From the NCBI GenBank assembly GCA_029238665.1, contig JAQWFQ010000024.1:62001-126000 (forward strand): 64,000 bases of DNA, given 5' to 3'. The notes beneath the pieces were generated by a model that saw only the letters and a program-made list of their open reading frames with translations, did no database searches and was not told the DNA's origin. Positions within the stretch are counted from its first letter, which is position 1. The number at the start of each line of letters is the position of its first letter. The position numbers and the translations under genes are program-made. Shown here piece by piece: positions 47,165 to 55,286 of the stretch. Source of the DNA: Crocinitomicaceae bacterium. Its GTDB lineage: Bacteria > Bacteroidota > Bacteroidia > Flavobacteriales_D > Crocinitomicaceae.

Positions 47165-47611
47165 ATGAAATACTTTATCATTACTCTTATTGCATTTGTT
47201 TTTGGAGGGTGTGGAGACACCTACTCCATTGAAGACAAAGCTAATTTTGACAAAAAAATTGAAGCCTACCTTACAGAAAACAACATTGAATGCGAGCGCT
47301 CAACCTCTGGCATGTATTATACAATACTCGAAGAAGGTACAGGGCGAGATATTATCTATAAAGACATCGTATCCTTCAAGTATAAAGGCACTTTTTTAGA
47401 TGGCGCAATATTTGACGAACAAAAAGAACCTGTTGAATTTCAAGTTCGTCAATTAATTGGAGCCTGGAAGGAAATTATGCTTGAGATGAAAAAAGGAAGT
47501 AAAGTTTTTTTAATTGCACCTCCTTTTTTAGGGTATGGAGCACATGAATTAGACGCAATTCCTCCCCACTCCATTCTTGTATTTGACATGGAGGTAACCG
47601 ATATTAAATAA
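47165..47611 (+). CDS. FKBP-type isomerase lipoprotein
   Basis: A 148-residue lipoprotein (FVFGGC, lipidated Cys at 16). Its single FKBP domain has IVSFKYKGTFLDGAIFDEQ, LIGAWKEIMLEMKKG and PPFLGYGAHELDAIPPHS with FDMEV at the end. Phe-Asp and Trp of the active site are kept. It should fold periplasmic proteins at a membrane. It follows the methyltransferase by 3 nt, which gives no clear functional link. Confidence 0.8.
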   Translation: MKYFIITLIAFVFGGCGDTYSIEDKANFDKKIEAYLTENNIECERSTSGMYYTILEEGTGRDIIYKDIVSFKYKGTFLDGAIFDEQKEPVEFQVRQLIGAWKEIMLEMKKGSKVFLIAPPFLGYGAHELDAIPPHSILVFDMEVTDIK

Positions 47612-47659
47612 TGAATTCCATTTATTTTCAAAATAAGTTGAAACAAAAGAGAACAATCG

Positions 47660-47690
47660 TTGCCAAAACAAGTTCAAGTTTTTATTTTTG
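47660..47690 (+). promoter_or_regulatory. Promoter of sucD
   Basis: TTG (47660-47662), 20-nt spacer, then TATTTTTG (47683-47690): a good match to the Bacteroidota consensus, giving a leader of about 40 nt before the ATG at 47735. Confidence 0.6.
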
Positions 47691-47734
47691 CGAACGATTA
47701 ACACGAAAAGGATTCTAAAATAAACACAATAAGC

Positions 47735-48613
47735 ATGAGTGTATTAGTAAATAAAGATTCAAAAGTTATAGTTCAAGGATTCACAGGAAGTGAAGGAACT
47801 TTCCACGCTGGTCAAATGATTGAGTATGGAACCAATGTAGTTGGAGGTGTTACTCCAGGTAAAGGTGGACAAACTCATTTAGATCGCCCCGTATTCAACA
47901 CAGTTGCAGATGCTGTTACTGAAAAAGGAGCTGACACTTCTATCATCTTTGTTCCACCTGCATTTGCTGCAGATGCAATAATGGAAGCTGCTAATGCTGG
48001 GATAAAAGTAATTGTTTGCATTACTGAAGGTATTCCTGTTAAGGATATGGTTAATGCTAAAGAATACATCGCTCAATACGACTGTACTCTAATTGGACCT
48101 AACTGCCCAGGTGTTATTACTGCTGGTGAAGCAAAAGTTGGTATTATGCCAGGTTTTGTCTTTAAAGAAGGTAAAATAGGAATTGTTTCTAAATCAGGAA
48201 CATTAACATACGAAGCGGCTGACCAAGTTGCTAAAGCAGGATTAGGTATTACAACTGCGATTGGAATTGGTGGAGATCCAATTATTGGAACTACAACTAA
48301 AGAAGCTGTTGAATTATTAATGAATGACCCTGAGACTGAAGGAATTGTAATGATTGGTGAAATTGGAGGTAATCTTGAGGCTGACGCTGCAAGGTGGGTA
48401 AAAGACAACTCTAAGAAACCTGTAGTAGGTTTTATTGCTGGTGAAACTGCTCCTAAAGGACGAACAATGGGACACGCTGGTGCAATTGTAGGTGGTCATG
48501 ATGACACTGCAGAAGCAAAAAAACAAATCATGAGAGATTGTGGAATCCACGTAGTAGATTCTCCAGCTGAAATTGGAAAAAAAATGGCGGAAGTATTAGG
48601 TGTAACAGCATAA
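47735..48613 (+). CDS. sucD: Succinate--CoA ligase subunit alpha
   Basis: The 292-residue alpha subunit of succinyl-CoA synthetase, a TCA-cycle enzyme. Motifs: [20 protein letters not shown] (CoA-binding fold), [35 protein letters not shown] and the phosphohistidine loop [13 protein letters not shown]. The beta subunit gene (sucC) is not in this window, so the two are separated. The gene has its own promoter and a perfect terminator. Confidence 0.97.
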   Translation: MSVLVNKDSKVIVQGFTGSEGTFHAGQMIEYGTNVVGGVTPGKGGQTHLDRPVFNTVADAVTEKGADTSIIFVPPAFAADAIMEAANAGIKVIVCITEGIPVKDMVNAKEYIAQYDCTLIGPNCPGVITAGEAKVGIMPGFVFKEGKIGIVSKSGTLTYEAADQVAKAGLGITTAIGIGGDPIIGTTTKEAVELLMNDPETEGIVMIGEIGGNLEADAARWVKDNSKKPVVGFIAGETAPKGRTMGHAGAIVGGHDDTAEAKKQIMRDCGIHVVDSPAEIGKKMAEVLGVTA

Positions 48614-48635
48614 TAAACTTCTCGATTCAATATTT

Positions 48636-48665
48636 AAAGTCCTTGCTTGCAAGGACTTTTTTTTT
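48636..48665 (+). terminator. Intrinsic terminator of sucD
   Basis: A perfect 10-bp stem (AAAGTCCTTG and CAAGGACTTT) around a CTTG loop, followed by a T run. It begins 22 nt past the sucD stop codon. Confidence 0.9.
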
Positions 48666-48693
48666 ACCCATACATTTAAACGTTCAATTCTAT

Positions 48694-48701
48694 TATTTTT
48701 G
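48694..48701 (+). promoter_or_regulatory. -7 box directly before the helical-repeat gene
   Basis: TATTTTTG matches TAnnTTTG and ends 4 nt before the ATG at 48706, so the transcript would be almost leaderless. No TTG at -33. Confidence 0.4.
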
Positions 48702-48705
48702 ACTT

Positions 48706-49242
48706 ATGGATATAGCCCTTGTTAGAGCAAAAGTACTTGAAGCAAAAGCCACACGAAACATCATTGAACTTTGTAGCTACTTTAGTAAACACCCAGATGG
48801 AGTTCGCTGTTTAATTCAAATAGTGGATAACGAAGAAAAATACCCCCTAAAAGAATACAGCTCTTGGATTATTATTCACGTATGTAAAAACAAGCCTGAG
48901 CTAGTTGAACCATTCTATAAAAAATTGGTTGGAATTCTTTTTAAATCAAGTAATCAAACAGTCTTGAGAAACATTGCTAACATTATTATGACTGTTGGTA
49001 TTCAACCCTACAAAGAAAGTGAACTGGTTGATGTATTAATTGGCTTCATACAAGAACATACTCACAAAGTTGCTCTACATGTATATTCCATGCAAATTCT
49101 TGCTCAAATCGTTTTAAAACACCCAGAATTGAAGCCAGAAATTATCGCTGTAATAGAATTAAACGACAAGGACAAAACACCTGCCTACAATGCAGGGAAA
49201 CGAAATTTCTTAAAAAAAACAAAACAAGTTTTGATCAACTAG
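48706..49242 (+). CDS. Helical (HEAT-like) protein of unknown function
   Basis: A 178-residue, all-helical cytoplasmic protein of amphipathic helices (NIIELCSYFSKHPDGVRCLI, YSSWIIIHVCKNKPELVEPF, VALHVYSMQILAQIVLKHPE), resembling an armadillo or HEAT repeat solenoid. No catalytic motif is visible and I do not recognise the family. It stands between two terminators as a single-gene transcription unit. Confidence 0.7.
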   Translation: MDIALVRAKVLEAKATRNIIELCSYFSKHPDGVRCLIQIVDNEEKYPLKEYSSWIIIHVCKNKPELVEPFYKKLVGILFKSSNQTVLRNIANIIMTVGIQPYKESELVDVLIGFIQEHTHKVALHVYSMQILAQIVLKHPELKPEIIAVIELNDKDKTPAYNAGKRNFLKKTKQVLIN

Positions 49243-49272
49243 CTTATCTCTATCCTTTTCAAAATTTTGAAC

Positions 49273-49308
49273 AAAAAAAAGGGTGAAGTAAACGCCTCAC
49301 CCTTTTTT
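49273..49308. terminator. Bidirectional terminator between convergent genes
   Basis: GGGTGA (49281-49286) and TCACCC (49297-49302) pair around a 10-nt loop, with A runs before and T runs after. It can terminate both the helical-repeat gene and the prohibitin-like gene. Confidence 0.85.
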
Positions 49309-49323
49309 CATTTTATACACTTA

Positions 49324-50193
49324 TTAATGCTGCTTTAAGATAGAAACTCCAGAACCAAAAACGTTAGACTCACCATAAGGCGATCCAATTCCGTCCCATT
49401 TCTCCCATTTCTTCAACTCAATGTATTGCGGGTTCTTAGAAATTTGAGCAGCCTCTAAAGAAATTGCTTCTGCTTTAAATTTTGCAGATACAATTAATGA
49501 AGAATCTCCTCTTGCTTTCTCAATTCGAGCATTCGCTAAATACTCTTGTTCTTTTTGCTTTTCTTTCGCTGTTAAATTTCGTTGCTTTTGCGTCTCTTTA
49601 TTTGTGATTTCCTGTGCAATGTTCGGAGGCAAGTTTACATCTGCAATTTCCACATAGTGAAGCGTAAGGTAATTTCCTTCAAAATCTTTTTGAAGAATCG
49701 ATTCAATCTCTCCTTCTAAAGCTTCTCGCTTAGAACTATACACTTGCTCATACGTGTATCGACCAATTACATCTTTAATTGCACCTTTTGCTTTATCATC
49801 AATAAATGAAATATAACCTGGCCCGTGCTTCAGGTGAAGATCTGATGTTTTACCTGATGCTGCAGCGTAATTCACAGCAACCTCAACATTAATATCCGTA
49901 CCGTTAATATCCATAACTTCAGATATGAAGTTTTTTGACTGTTGACGTGTATTGTACGTAATCATTTCATTCCAAGGTGCAATAAAAATTGTCCCTTCGT
50001 TATACGTTCTTTCTTTATCAACACCACCTCCATAAGGATGATATACAAAACCTTCTTCACCTGGATTTACATCTGTCCATGACATGAAAAACAATACAAC
50101 TAAAACTAGCCCTATTACTCCTACTGATACAAATTTACCAACCTTTTTAGGGTCAATGTCAAACTGTGGTACTTGTTGTTTAAAATCGTTCAT
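49324..50193 (-). CDS. Prohibitin/SPFH-domain membrane protein
   Basis: A 289-residue protein with one membrane anchor (about 21-39, FVSVGVIGLVLVVLFFMSW) followed by an SPFH/Band 7 domain (VNPGEEGFVYHPYGGGVD, TYNTRQQSKNF, VEVAVNYAA) and a C-terminal coiled coil (NKETQKQRNLTAKEKQKEQE). Such proteins form large oligomers at membranes and affect membrane organisation or proteolysis. Its start overlaps the end of a small two-helix membrane protein gene by 14 nt, so they are cotranslated. Confidence 0.88.
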   Translation of the reverse strand: MNDFKQQVPQFDIDPKKVGKFVSVGVIGLVLVVLFFMSWTDVNPGEEGFVYHPYGGGVDKERTYNEGTIFIAPWNEMITYNTRQQSKNFISEVMDINGTDINVEVAVNYAAASGKTSDLHLKHGPGYISFIDDKAKGAIKDVIGRYTYEQVYSSKREALEGEIESILQKDFEGNYLTLHYVEIADVNLPPNIAQEITNKETQKQRNLTAKEKQKEQEYLANARIEKARGDSSLIVSAKFKAEAISLEAAQISKNPQYIELKKWEKWDGIGSPYGESNVFGSGVSILKQH

Positions 50194-50383
50194 CTTTGCT
50201 TTCTTTACTTTTTTTAATTAAATGTTCTATTACTAAATAAGCAACTCCAGCTACTAAACCAATCGCCATCACCTTTATAAACGGAGGGCCTTTAAGTAAG
50301 TATCGGAACGATAAAAAAATAGTTGCCCCAATAATGACAACGCCTAAAATCATTCTAAACTTAAACTCTGATTTTTTATCCAT
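50180..50383 (-). CDS. Small two-helix membrane protein
   Basis: A 67-residue protein with two hydrophobic helices (about 11-30 and 36-56) and charged ends. It overlaps the start of the prohibitin-like gene by 14 nt, so the products may work together. No family is recognised. A near-consensus TATCTTTA box lies upstream. Confidence 0.6.
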   Translation of the reverse strand: MDKKSEFKFRMILGVVIIGATIFLSFRYLLKGPPFIKVMAIGLVAGVAYLVIEHLIKKSKESKDERF

Positions 50384-50503
50384 TTGCTTTTTAATATTTA
50401 ATAAAGATAAAATATTAAACGTCCTTCGGCTAACGTATTCGTATGAATATCATTTTTTTTAGGATGAATGGTAGAAGATAGTCCGTTTACCAAAGCGTAT
50501 TTC

Positions 50504-50511
50504 TATCTTTG
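50504..50511 (+). promoter_or_regulatory. -7 box directly before the exonuclease gene
   Basis: TATCTTTG matches TAnnTTTG and ends 5 nt before the GTG start at 50517, implying a transcript with almost no leader. No TTG at -33. Confidence 0.4.
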
Positions 50512-50516
50512 TCGCC

Positions 50517-51896
50517 GTGCATTTTGCAGTTATAGACATAGAAACCACTGGCGGTAGTCCTAAAAATTCAAAGGTTACCGAAATTGCCATTTATAAACAT
50601 GATGGTAAAGAAGTTATTGACACCTATGAAACCTTAATTAACCCGCAAATACCAATACCTCCATTCATTGTCAAACTCACAGGAATAAATAACAAAATGG
50701 TCGGGAGTGCGCCTAAGTTTTTTGAAATAGCAAAAGACATTGTTGAGTTTACAGAAGGCTGTGTATTCGTTGCCCATAATATTGATTTTGACTACGGCGT
50801 TATTCGTGCTGAGTTCAACTCATTAGGTTTTGACTATCGCAGACCTCACTTATGCACTGTTCGTTCTTCTAGGGCTATTATTCCTGGTCATGATTCATAC
50901 AGCTTAGGCAAGCTAACTAAGAGCCTTGGCATTAAACTCACTGGAAGACACAGAGCTGGTGGAGATGCTTTAGCGACAGCACAATTATTTGGATTACTTT
51001 ATAAAACGGATCAAAAGCAGCTTGAAGGTTTTATTCAAGAGGAATTAAATCCCAAAAGATTACATCCTAAGCTCAACCTTCACGCCCTTGATGAAATTCC
51101 AAATAAAACGGGGGTGTATCAACTTTTCAACGAAAACGACCAACTGATTTACATTGGAAGTAGTGTTCAGGTAAAAAAACGCATAGAACAGCACCTACGC
51201 GACACCAAAACAGCCAAAGCTGTTAAAATGCGGAGTGAAATATCACGCATTGAATTTGAATTAACAGGGTCTGAACTCATCGCAAGCTTAATCGAATCAC
51301 AACTTACAAACCAACATCAAGCTAAATACAATAAGGCGCGATTAAAAACTAAATTTCCCTACGGAATTTATACCTACCTAGACAAAGGAGGATATATCCA
51401 TTTATACATTGGATCAACTACTAAAGTTTCAGATGTTCCGCTAACATATTTTTCTTCAAAAAAAGAAGGAAATCGTTTTATGGAACGTTTAGTTCAAGAG
51501 AATCAGCTATGTAAGAAATTGTGTGATTTATACCAAACCAACTCTTCTTGCTTTCAATACGAAATCAACGAGTGTGCCGGAGCTTGTGTCCAAAAAGAAT
51601 CAACGAAAGCATACAATAAACGTTGTGAAAAAGTAATTGATGAACTTAAGTTAAAGGGAGCATCGTTTTACGTAATCGACAAAGGAAGAGAACGCGGAGA
51701 AAAAAGCTTAATCCTTATTGAAAACGGCAATTTAAAAGGCTACGGATACGCTCCTTTTCATTTCAATAAGCTATCTTCTAATAAATGGAGTACATTTATT
51801 GAGCCAACAACCGAAAACAACGATGCTAAGACGATTTTAAGAATGTTTTTAAACAAGAGTACGAAACATGAGGTAATCAATTTTACGCCTCTATAA
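50517..51896 (+). CDS. DEDDh exonuclease fused to a GIY-YIG nuclease domain
   Basis: A 459-residue fusion. Residues 1-165 are an epsilon-type 3'-5' exonuclease: FAVIDIETTGG with Asp7 and Glu9, VAHNIDFDYG, and GRHRAGGDALATAQL with His145 and Asp150. Residues about 197-280 are a GIY-YIG domain (KTGVYQLF, LIYIGSS, KKRIEQHL with Arg222), and a UvrC-like C-terminal region contains CKKLCDLY and ECAGACVQKE. Such fusions, relatives of the Cho/UvrC family, probably act in DNA repair. The start is GTG at 50517, which places the exonuclease motif directly at the N-terminus. Substrate is not known. Confidence 0.88.
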   Translation: MHFAVIDIETTGGSPKNSKVTEIAIYKHDGKEVIDTYETLINPQIPIPPFIVKLTGINNKMVGSAPKFFEIAKDIVEFTEGCVFVAHNIDFDYGVIRAEFNSLGFDYRRPHLCTVRSSRAIIPGHDSYSLGKLTKSLGIKLTGRHRAGGDALATAQLFGLLYKTDQKQLEGFIQEELNPKRLHPKLNLHALDEIPNKTGVYQLFNENDQLIYIGSSVQVKKRIEQHLRDTKTAKAVKMRSEISRIEFELTGSELIASLIESQLTNQHQAKYNKARLKTKFPYGIYTYLDKGGYIHLYIGSTTKVSDVPLTYFSSKKEGNRFMERLVQENQLCKKLCDLYQTNSSCFQYEINECAGACVQKESTKAYNKRCEKVIDELKLKGASFYVIDKGRERGEKSLILIENGNLKGYGYAPFHFNKLSSNKWSTFIEPTTENNDAKTILRMFLNKSTKHEVINFTPL

Positions 51897-51990
51897 GTAC
51901 ACTCGCAGTACAACCAGCCACCTACATTCCCTTTCGAAAAAGACCAGTTTCACCTAGTATAAATGGTTTTTTCTCACAAAAATTAATCAC

Positions 51991-52022
51991 AAAAAAAGCC
52001 ACCCGAAAGGGTAGCTTCTTTT
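51991..52022 (-). terminator. Intrinsic terminator of secDF, possibly bidirectional
   Basis: On the minus strand GCTACCC and GGGTGGC pair (one G-U) around TTTC and are followed by TTTTTTT. On the plus strand the same hairpin has one mismatch and a T-rich tail, so it may also end the exonuclease transcript. Confidence 0.8.
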
Positions 52023-52038
52023 TTATATATCTTAAATT

Positions 52039-55000
52039 CTACATTGCAGCTTCGTGAGCAGCAGTTTCTGCTTTCTCTGCAGCAAGAGCAGCAGCTTTTG
52101 CTTTAGCAGCTTCTGCATCTTCAGTTAATTTATTTTTAGAAAAATCAATTAAAATTGGAGTCGCTATACATAACGAAGAATAAGTACCTACAATAACACC
52201 AATCATCAATGCAAAGATAAATCCTTTAATTGCTGCACCACCAAACAAGAAGATGATAAGCAACACAATAAACGTTGTCATCGACGTATTAATTGTTCTA
52301 GACAATGTAGAGTTCAACGAAATGTTAATTTGCTCATTTTCATCTGCTGCTTTATGCAACCCTAAATTCTCACGTATTCTATCAAATACAACCACCGTAT
52401 CATTAATTGAATATCCAATTACAGTAAGAATAGCTGCTACAAACGCTTGATCTACATCTAAGTTGAATGGAAGTATACCATGGAATATTGCGAATGCTGC
52501 TAGCACCAAGGTAACATCATGCAACATGGCAATAATAGCACCTGTTGAGTATTGCCATCTACCAAAACGAATTAAGATGTATGCAAAAATGACAACTAAG
52601 GACAAGATAATAGCCCACATAGAAGAAGAAATTAATTCTTTAGAGACAGTTGCAGAAACTGATCGTTGCTCCAATAGACTAGCTTTACCTACCTTATCTT
52701 CAGCTTTCGCTAAACCAGCAAGTAACTTGTCTTTAACTTCTAGGTTCCCATTCTCATTCGCCAACATGTAGTTAGTCGTAATGTCTAACTCAAAACTACT
52801 TGATTTCGTTTTCAATTCTAAAGAGGCTTTTTTACCATCTTCTTCAACAAAAACTGAGCTCAAATTTGTTCGAAGGTAATCTAAATGTTCTCCTGCACTC
52901 TTTTCAAATTTAACATGGAATGAACGACCTCCTGAAAACTCAACACTTGGGTTAAGTCCTTTCGTAACTAAAGCTATAATTCCTCCAGCAATCAAAACTC
53001 CTGAAATTAAATAGTATTTCTTACGGTTACCTACAAAGTCAAAATTGAAGTTTTTAAACGCTCCTTTTGTAAGCTTTGTTTCAAACGAAATTGATTTACC
53101 AGACTTCATCCACCAGTTAATTGACAAGCGTGTAATAACTAATGCAGCAAACACAGAGGTAAAAATACCGATGATTAATGTCGTAGCAAAAGATTCTATT
53201 GGTCCAGAACCAAATGTCTTAAGGATAACTGCTGTTAATAAGGTTGTAATGTTGGCATCTAAAATAGATGATAAGGCTTTCTTAAACCCTGTGTCAACTG
53301 CAGACTTAACATCTTTACCAGCAGTTTGCTCTTCACGAATACGTTCAAAAATTAGTACGTTGGCATCAACCGCCATACCAATAGTCAAAACAATACCAGC
53401 AATACCAGCTAAGCTCAATACAGCTCCAAAAGATGCTAACGAACCAAAGATGAATAAGATATTTGCAAACAAAGCGATATCAGCTATAATACCTGCTTTA
53501 CCGTAATAAAAAATCATGTATATAAATACAAGTAATAAAGCAAGACCGAATGACATTAAACCAGCAGAAGCATTTTCAGCACCAATTGTTGGACCTACTT
53601 TTGTTTGTTCTTTAATTACACATGGAACAGGTAATGCTCCTCCATTAAGTAATCCTGATAAATCTTTCGCTTCATTAATTGTAAAGCTTCCTGAAATTTG
53701 TGTACGACCGCCAGTAATTGGCTCATTCACTCTTGGCGCACTATAAACAACACCATCCATCGTAATAGCAATAACACGGCCAGCATTCTCCTGGGTCATT
53801 TGAGCCCAGTTATTACCACCCTCTTGAGTCATTTGAAGATCAACAGTAATTTTCCCTTCATTTTGATCGTATCCAGTAGAAGCACTTTTAATATCTCTAC
53901 CACCTACTCTTGCTTTCCCTTTCAATGGAACACGAACGGCATATAGAACATATCCAGATTCTTTTGTATCAAGGTTAATTACTTCTGAGTTTGAAGACCA
54001 CATGAACTTAACGTCATCTGGAAATGAAGCCAAAACATCACCACGTCTCAACAAAGCATCAACTGCATTTTTATCTTCTATAGCACAGTACCCCATCGAG
54101 TATCCTCCTGCAGGCTTCATTAAATCAGCCAAACCTTTTTGACCATCGCTTGTTAAAGAAGACAAATCATTCAAGTCTAAAGCAACAGTATCACTTGCAA
54201 GGGCTGTAGAATCAGAAACAACTTCTTCAATTTCTCCTTCAATCAATTCAGCTGTTCGAGAAACAATACCAGCTTGTTGCCATTGCGCCCCAATTTCTTG
54301 AAGAGAATATGTTTCAAAGAACTGTAAGTTTGCAGTTGACTGTAATTTCTCAGCAACAGTCGCCTCATCTTGTACACCTGGTAGTTCAATATATAGTCTA
54401 TTGTTTTTAGGGTCTTTCTGAATGTTCGGTTGCGCAACACCAAATTGGTTAATACGACGGTTCATTATTTCTTCAACACCGTCCATTGAACTAGCCTCCT
54501 TAGATCTAAGGAAACTTTCAACTTCTGAATCTGTCGATTTTAACCCCAAGTCATCAATATCAGAGATATCAAATAAACTTACCAATGGTGTTTTCGGGTT
54601 TAATAAGTTATGCTTGGCAGTAAATATTGAGATAAAATCTCCGCCATTCGTTCCATATTCCTTTTTAGCAGCTTTAAACGCTTGCTTAAACTTTGGACTT
54701 CTTTCATTACGAATGTAATTTTTCAAAAGCTCAGGAACTGAGACTTCTAACGTTACACTCATACCTCCTACAAGGTCTAATCCAAAAGCAAGGCTTCGTT
54801 GTTTAACGTCTTTAAACGTAGAACCAAAAACAGGATATACTGTTTTATCTGCTTTTTCTTTTAAAATTTGATTAATGAACGCTGACTTTGCCAACTCTTC
54901 TGCATCCGCATTATTGAAATCAACTTCAGTGTTGTTTGGTAGGTAAGCAACCATGTTGTTACTCTCAGCCTGAGCTTTTAAATCATCAACAAGAGCTTGT

Positions 55001-55116
55001 GCTTCCTTTTCTGCTTTCTTTTCTACATCGCTAGAAACAAATGTAAACGACAATTGATAAACACAAATAGCCGTCAGTAAGATCGTCAAAAACCAAAAAA
55101 ATCCTTTATTACGCAT
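52039..55116 (-). CDS. secDF: Fused protein translocase SecDF
   Basis: A 1025-residue fusion of SecD and SecF, typical of Bacteroidota, with about 12 membrane segments. SecD motifs: FGLDLVGGMSVTLEV (D1), EEIMNRRINQFGVAQPNI, RLYIELPGVQD, and KTFGSGPIESFATTLIIGI. SecF motifs: NPSVEFSGGRSFHVKF and VIGYSINDTVVVFDRIREN. It helps drive protein export with the proton gradient through SecYEG, and thus supplies T9SS cargo. The last about 25 residues are an Ala/Glu/Lys-rich tail. A complete promoter lies at 55150-55180, with a 7-bp inverted repeat inside its spacer. Confidence 0.96.
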   Translation of the reverse strand: MRNKGFFWFLTILLTAICVYQLSFTFVSSDVEKKAEKEAQALVDDLKAQAESNNMVAYLPNNTEVDFNNADAEELAKSAFINQILKEKADKTVYPVFGSTFKDVKQRSLAFGLDLVGGMSVTLEVSVPELLKNYIRNERSPKFKQAFKAAKKEYGTNGGDFISIFTAKHNLLNPKTPLVSLFDISDIDDLGLKSTDSEVESFLRSKEASSMDGVEEIMNRRINQFGVAQPNIQKDPKNNRLYIELPGVQDEATVAEKLQSTANLQFFETYSLQEIGAQWQQAGIVSRTAELIEGEIEEVVSDSTALASDTVALDLNDLSSLTSDGQKGLADLMKPAGGYSMGYCAIEDKNAVDALLRRGDVLASFPDDVKFMWSSNSEVINLDTKESGYVLYAVRVPLKGKARVGGRDIKSASTGYDQNEGKITVDLQMTQEGGNNWAQMTQENAGRVIAITMDGVVYSAPRVNEPITGGRTQISGSFTINEAKDLSGLLNGGALPVPCVIKEQTKVGPTIGAENASAGLMSFGLALLLVFIYMIFYYGKAGIIADIALFANILFIFGSLASFGAVLSLAGIAGIVLTIGMAVDANVLIFERIREEQTAGKDVKSAVDTGFKKALSSILDANITTLLTAVILKTFGSGPIESFATTLIIGIFTSVFAALVITRLSINWWMKSGKSISFETKLTKGAFKNFNFDFVGNRKKYYLISGVLIAGGIIALVTKGLNPSVEFSGGRSFHVKFEKSAGEHLDYLRTNLSSVFVEEDGKKASLELKTKSSSFELDITTNYMLANENGNLEVKDKLLAGLAKAEDKVGKASLLEQRSVSATVSKELISSSMWAIILSLVVIFAYILIRFGRWQYSTGAIIAMLHDVTLVLAAFAIFHGILPFNLDVDQAFVAAILTVIGYSINDTVVVFDRIRENLGLHKAADENEQINISLNSTLSRTINTSMTTFIVLLIIFLFGGAAIKGFIFALMIGVIVGTYSSLCIATPILIDFSKNKLTEDAEAAKAKAAALAAEKAETAAHEAAM

Positions 55117-55149
55117 TTTCGTAAAATAATTAAGTAATTAATAAGCCAG

Positions 55150-55180
55150 CAAATATAGACTTTACCTTTATTAAAGTCAA
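55150..55180 (-). promoter_or_regulatory. Promoter of secDF with an embedded inverted repeat
   Basis: On the minus strand TTG (55178-55180), 20-nt spacer, TATATTTG (55150-55157). GACTTTA and TAAAGTC (55158-55164 and 55172-55178) form a perfect inverted repeat within the spacer, where a repressor could bind. Leader about 30 nt. Confidence 0.55.
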
Positions 55181-55286
55181 TATAATAGCCATCTAACTTG
55201 CAAAGAAAACTAGAATATTAAATAAGCCAGTAAAAACCTCAATAAAATCAGGTAATACAAAAGGTTACGCCTATTAAATAAAACAG

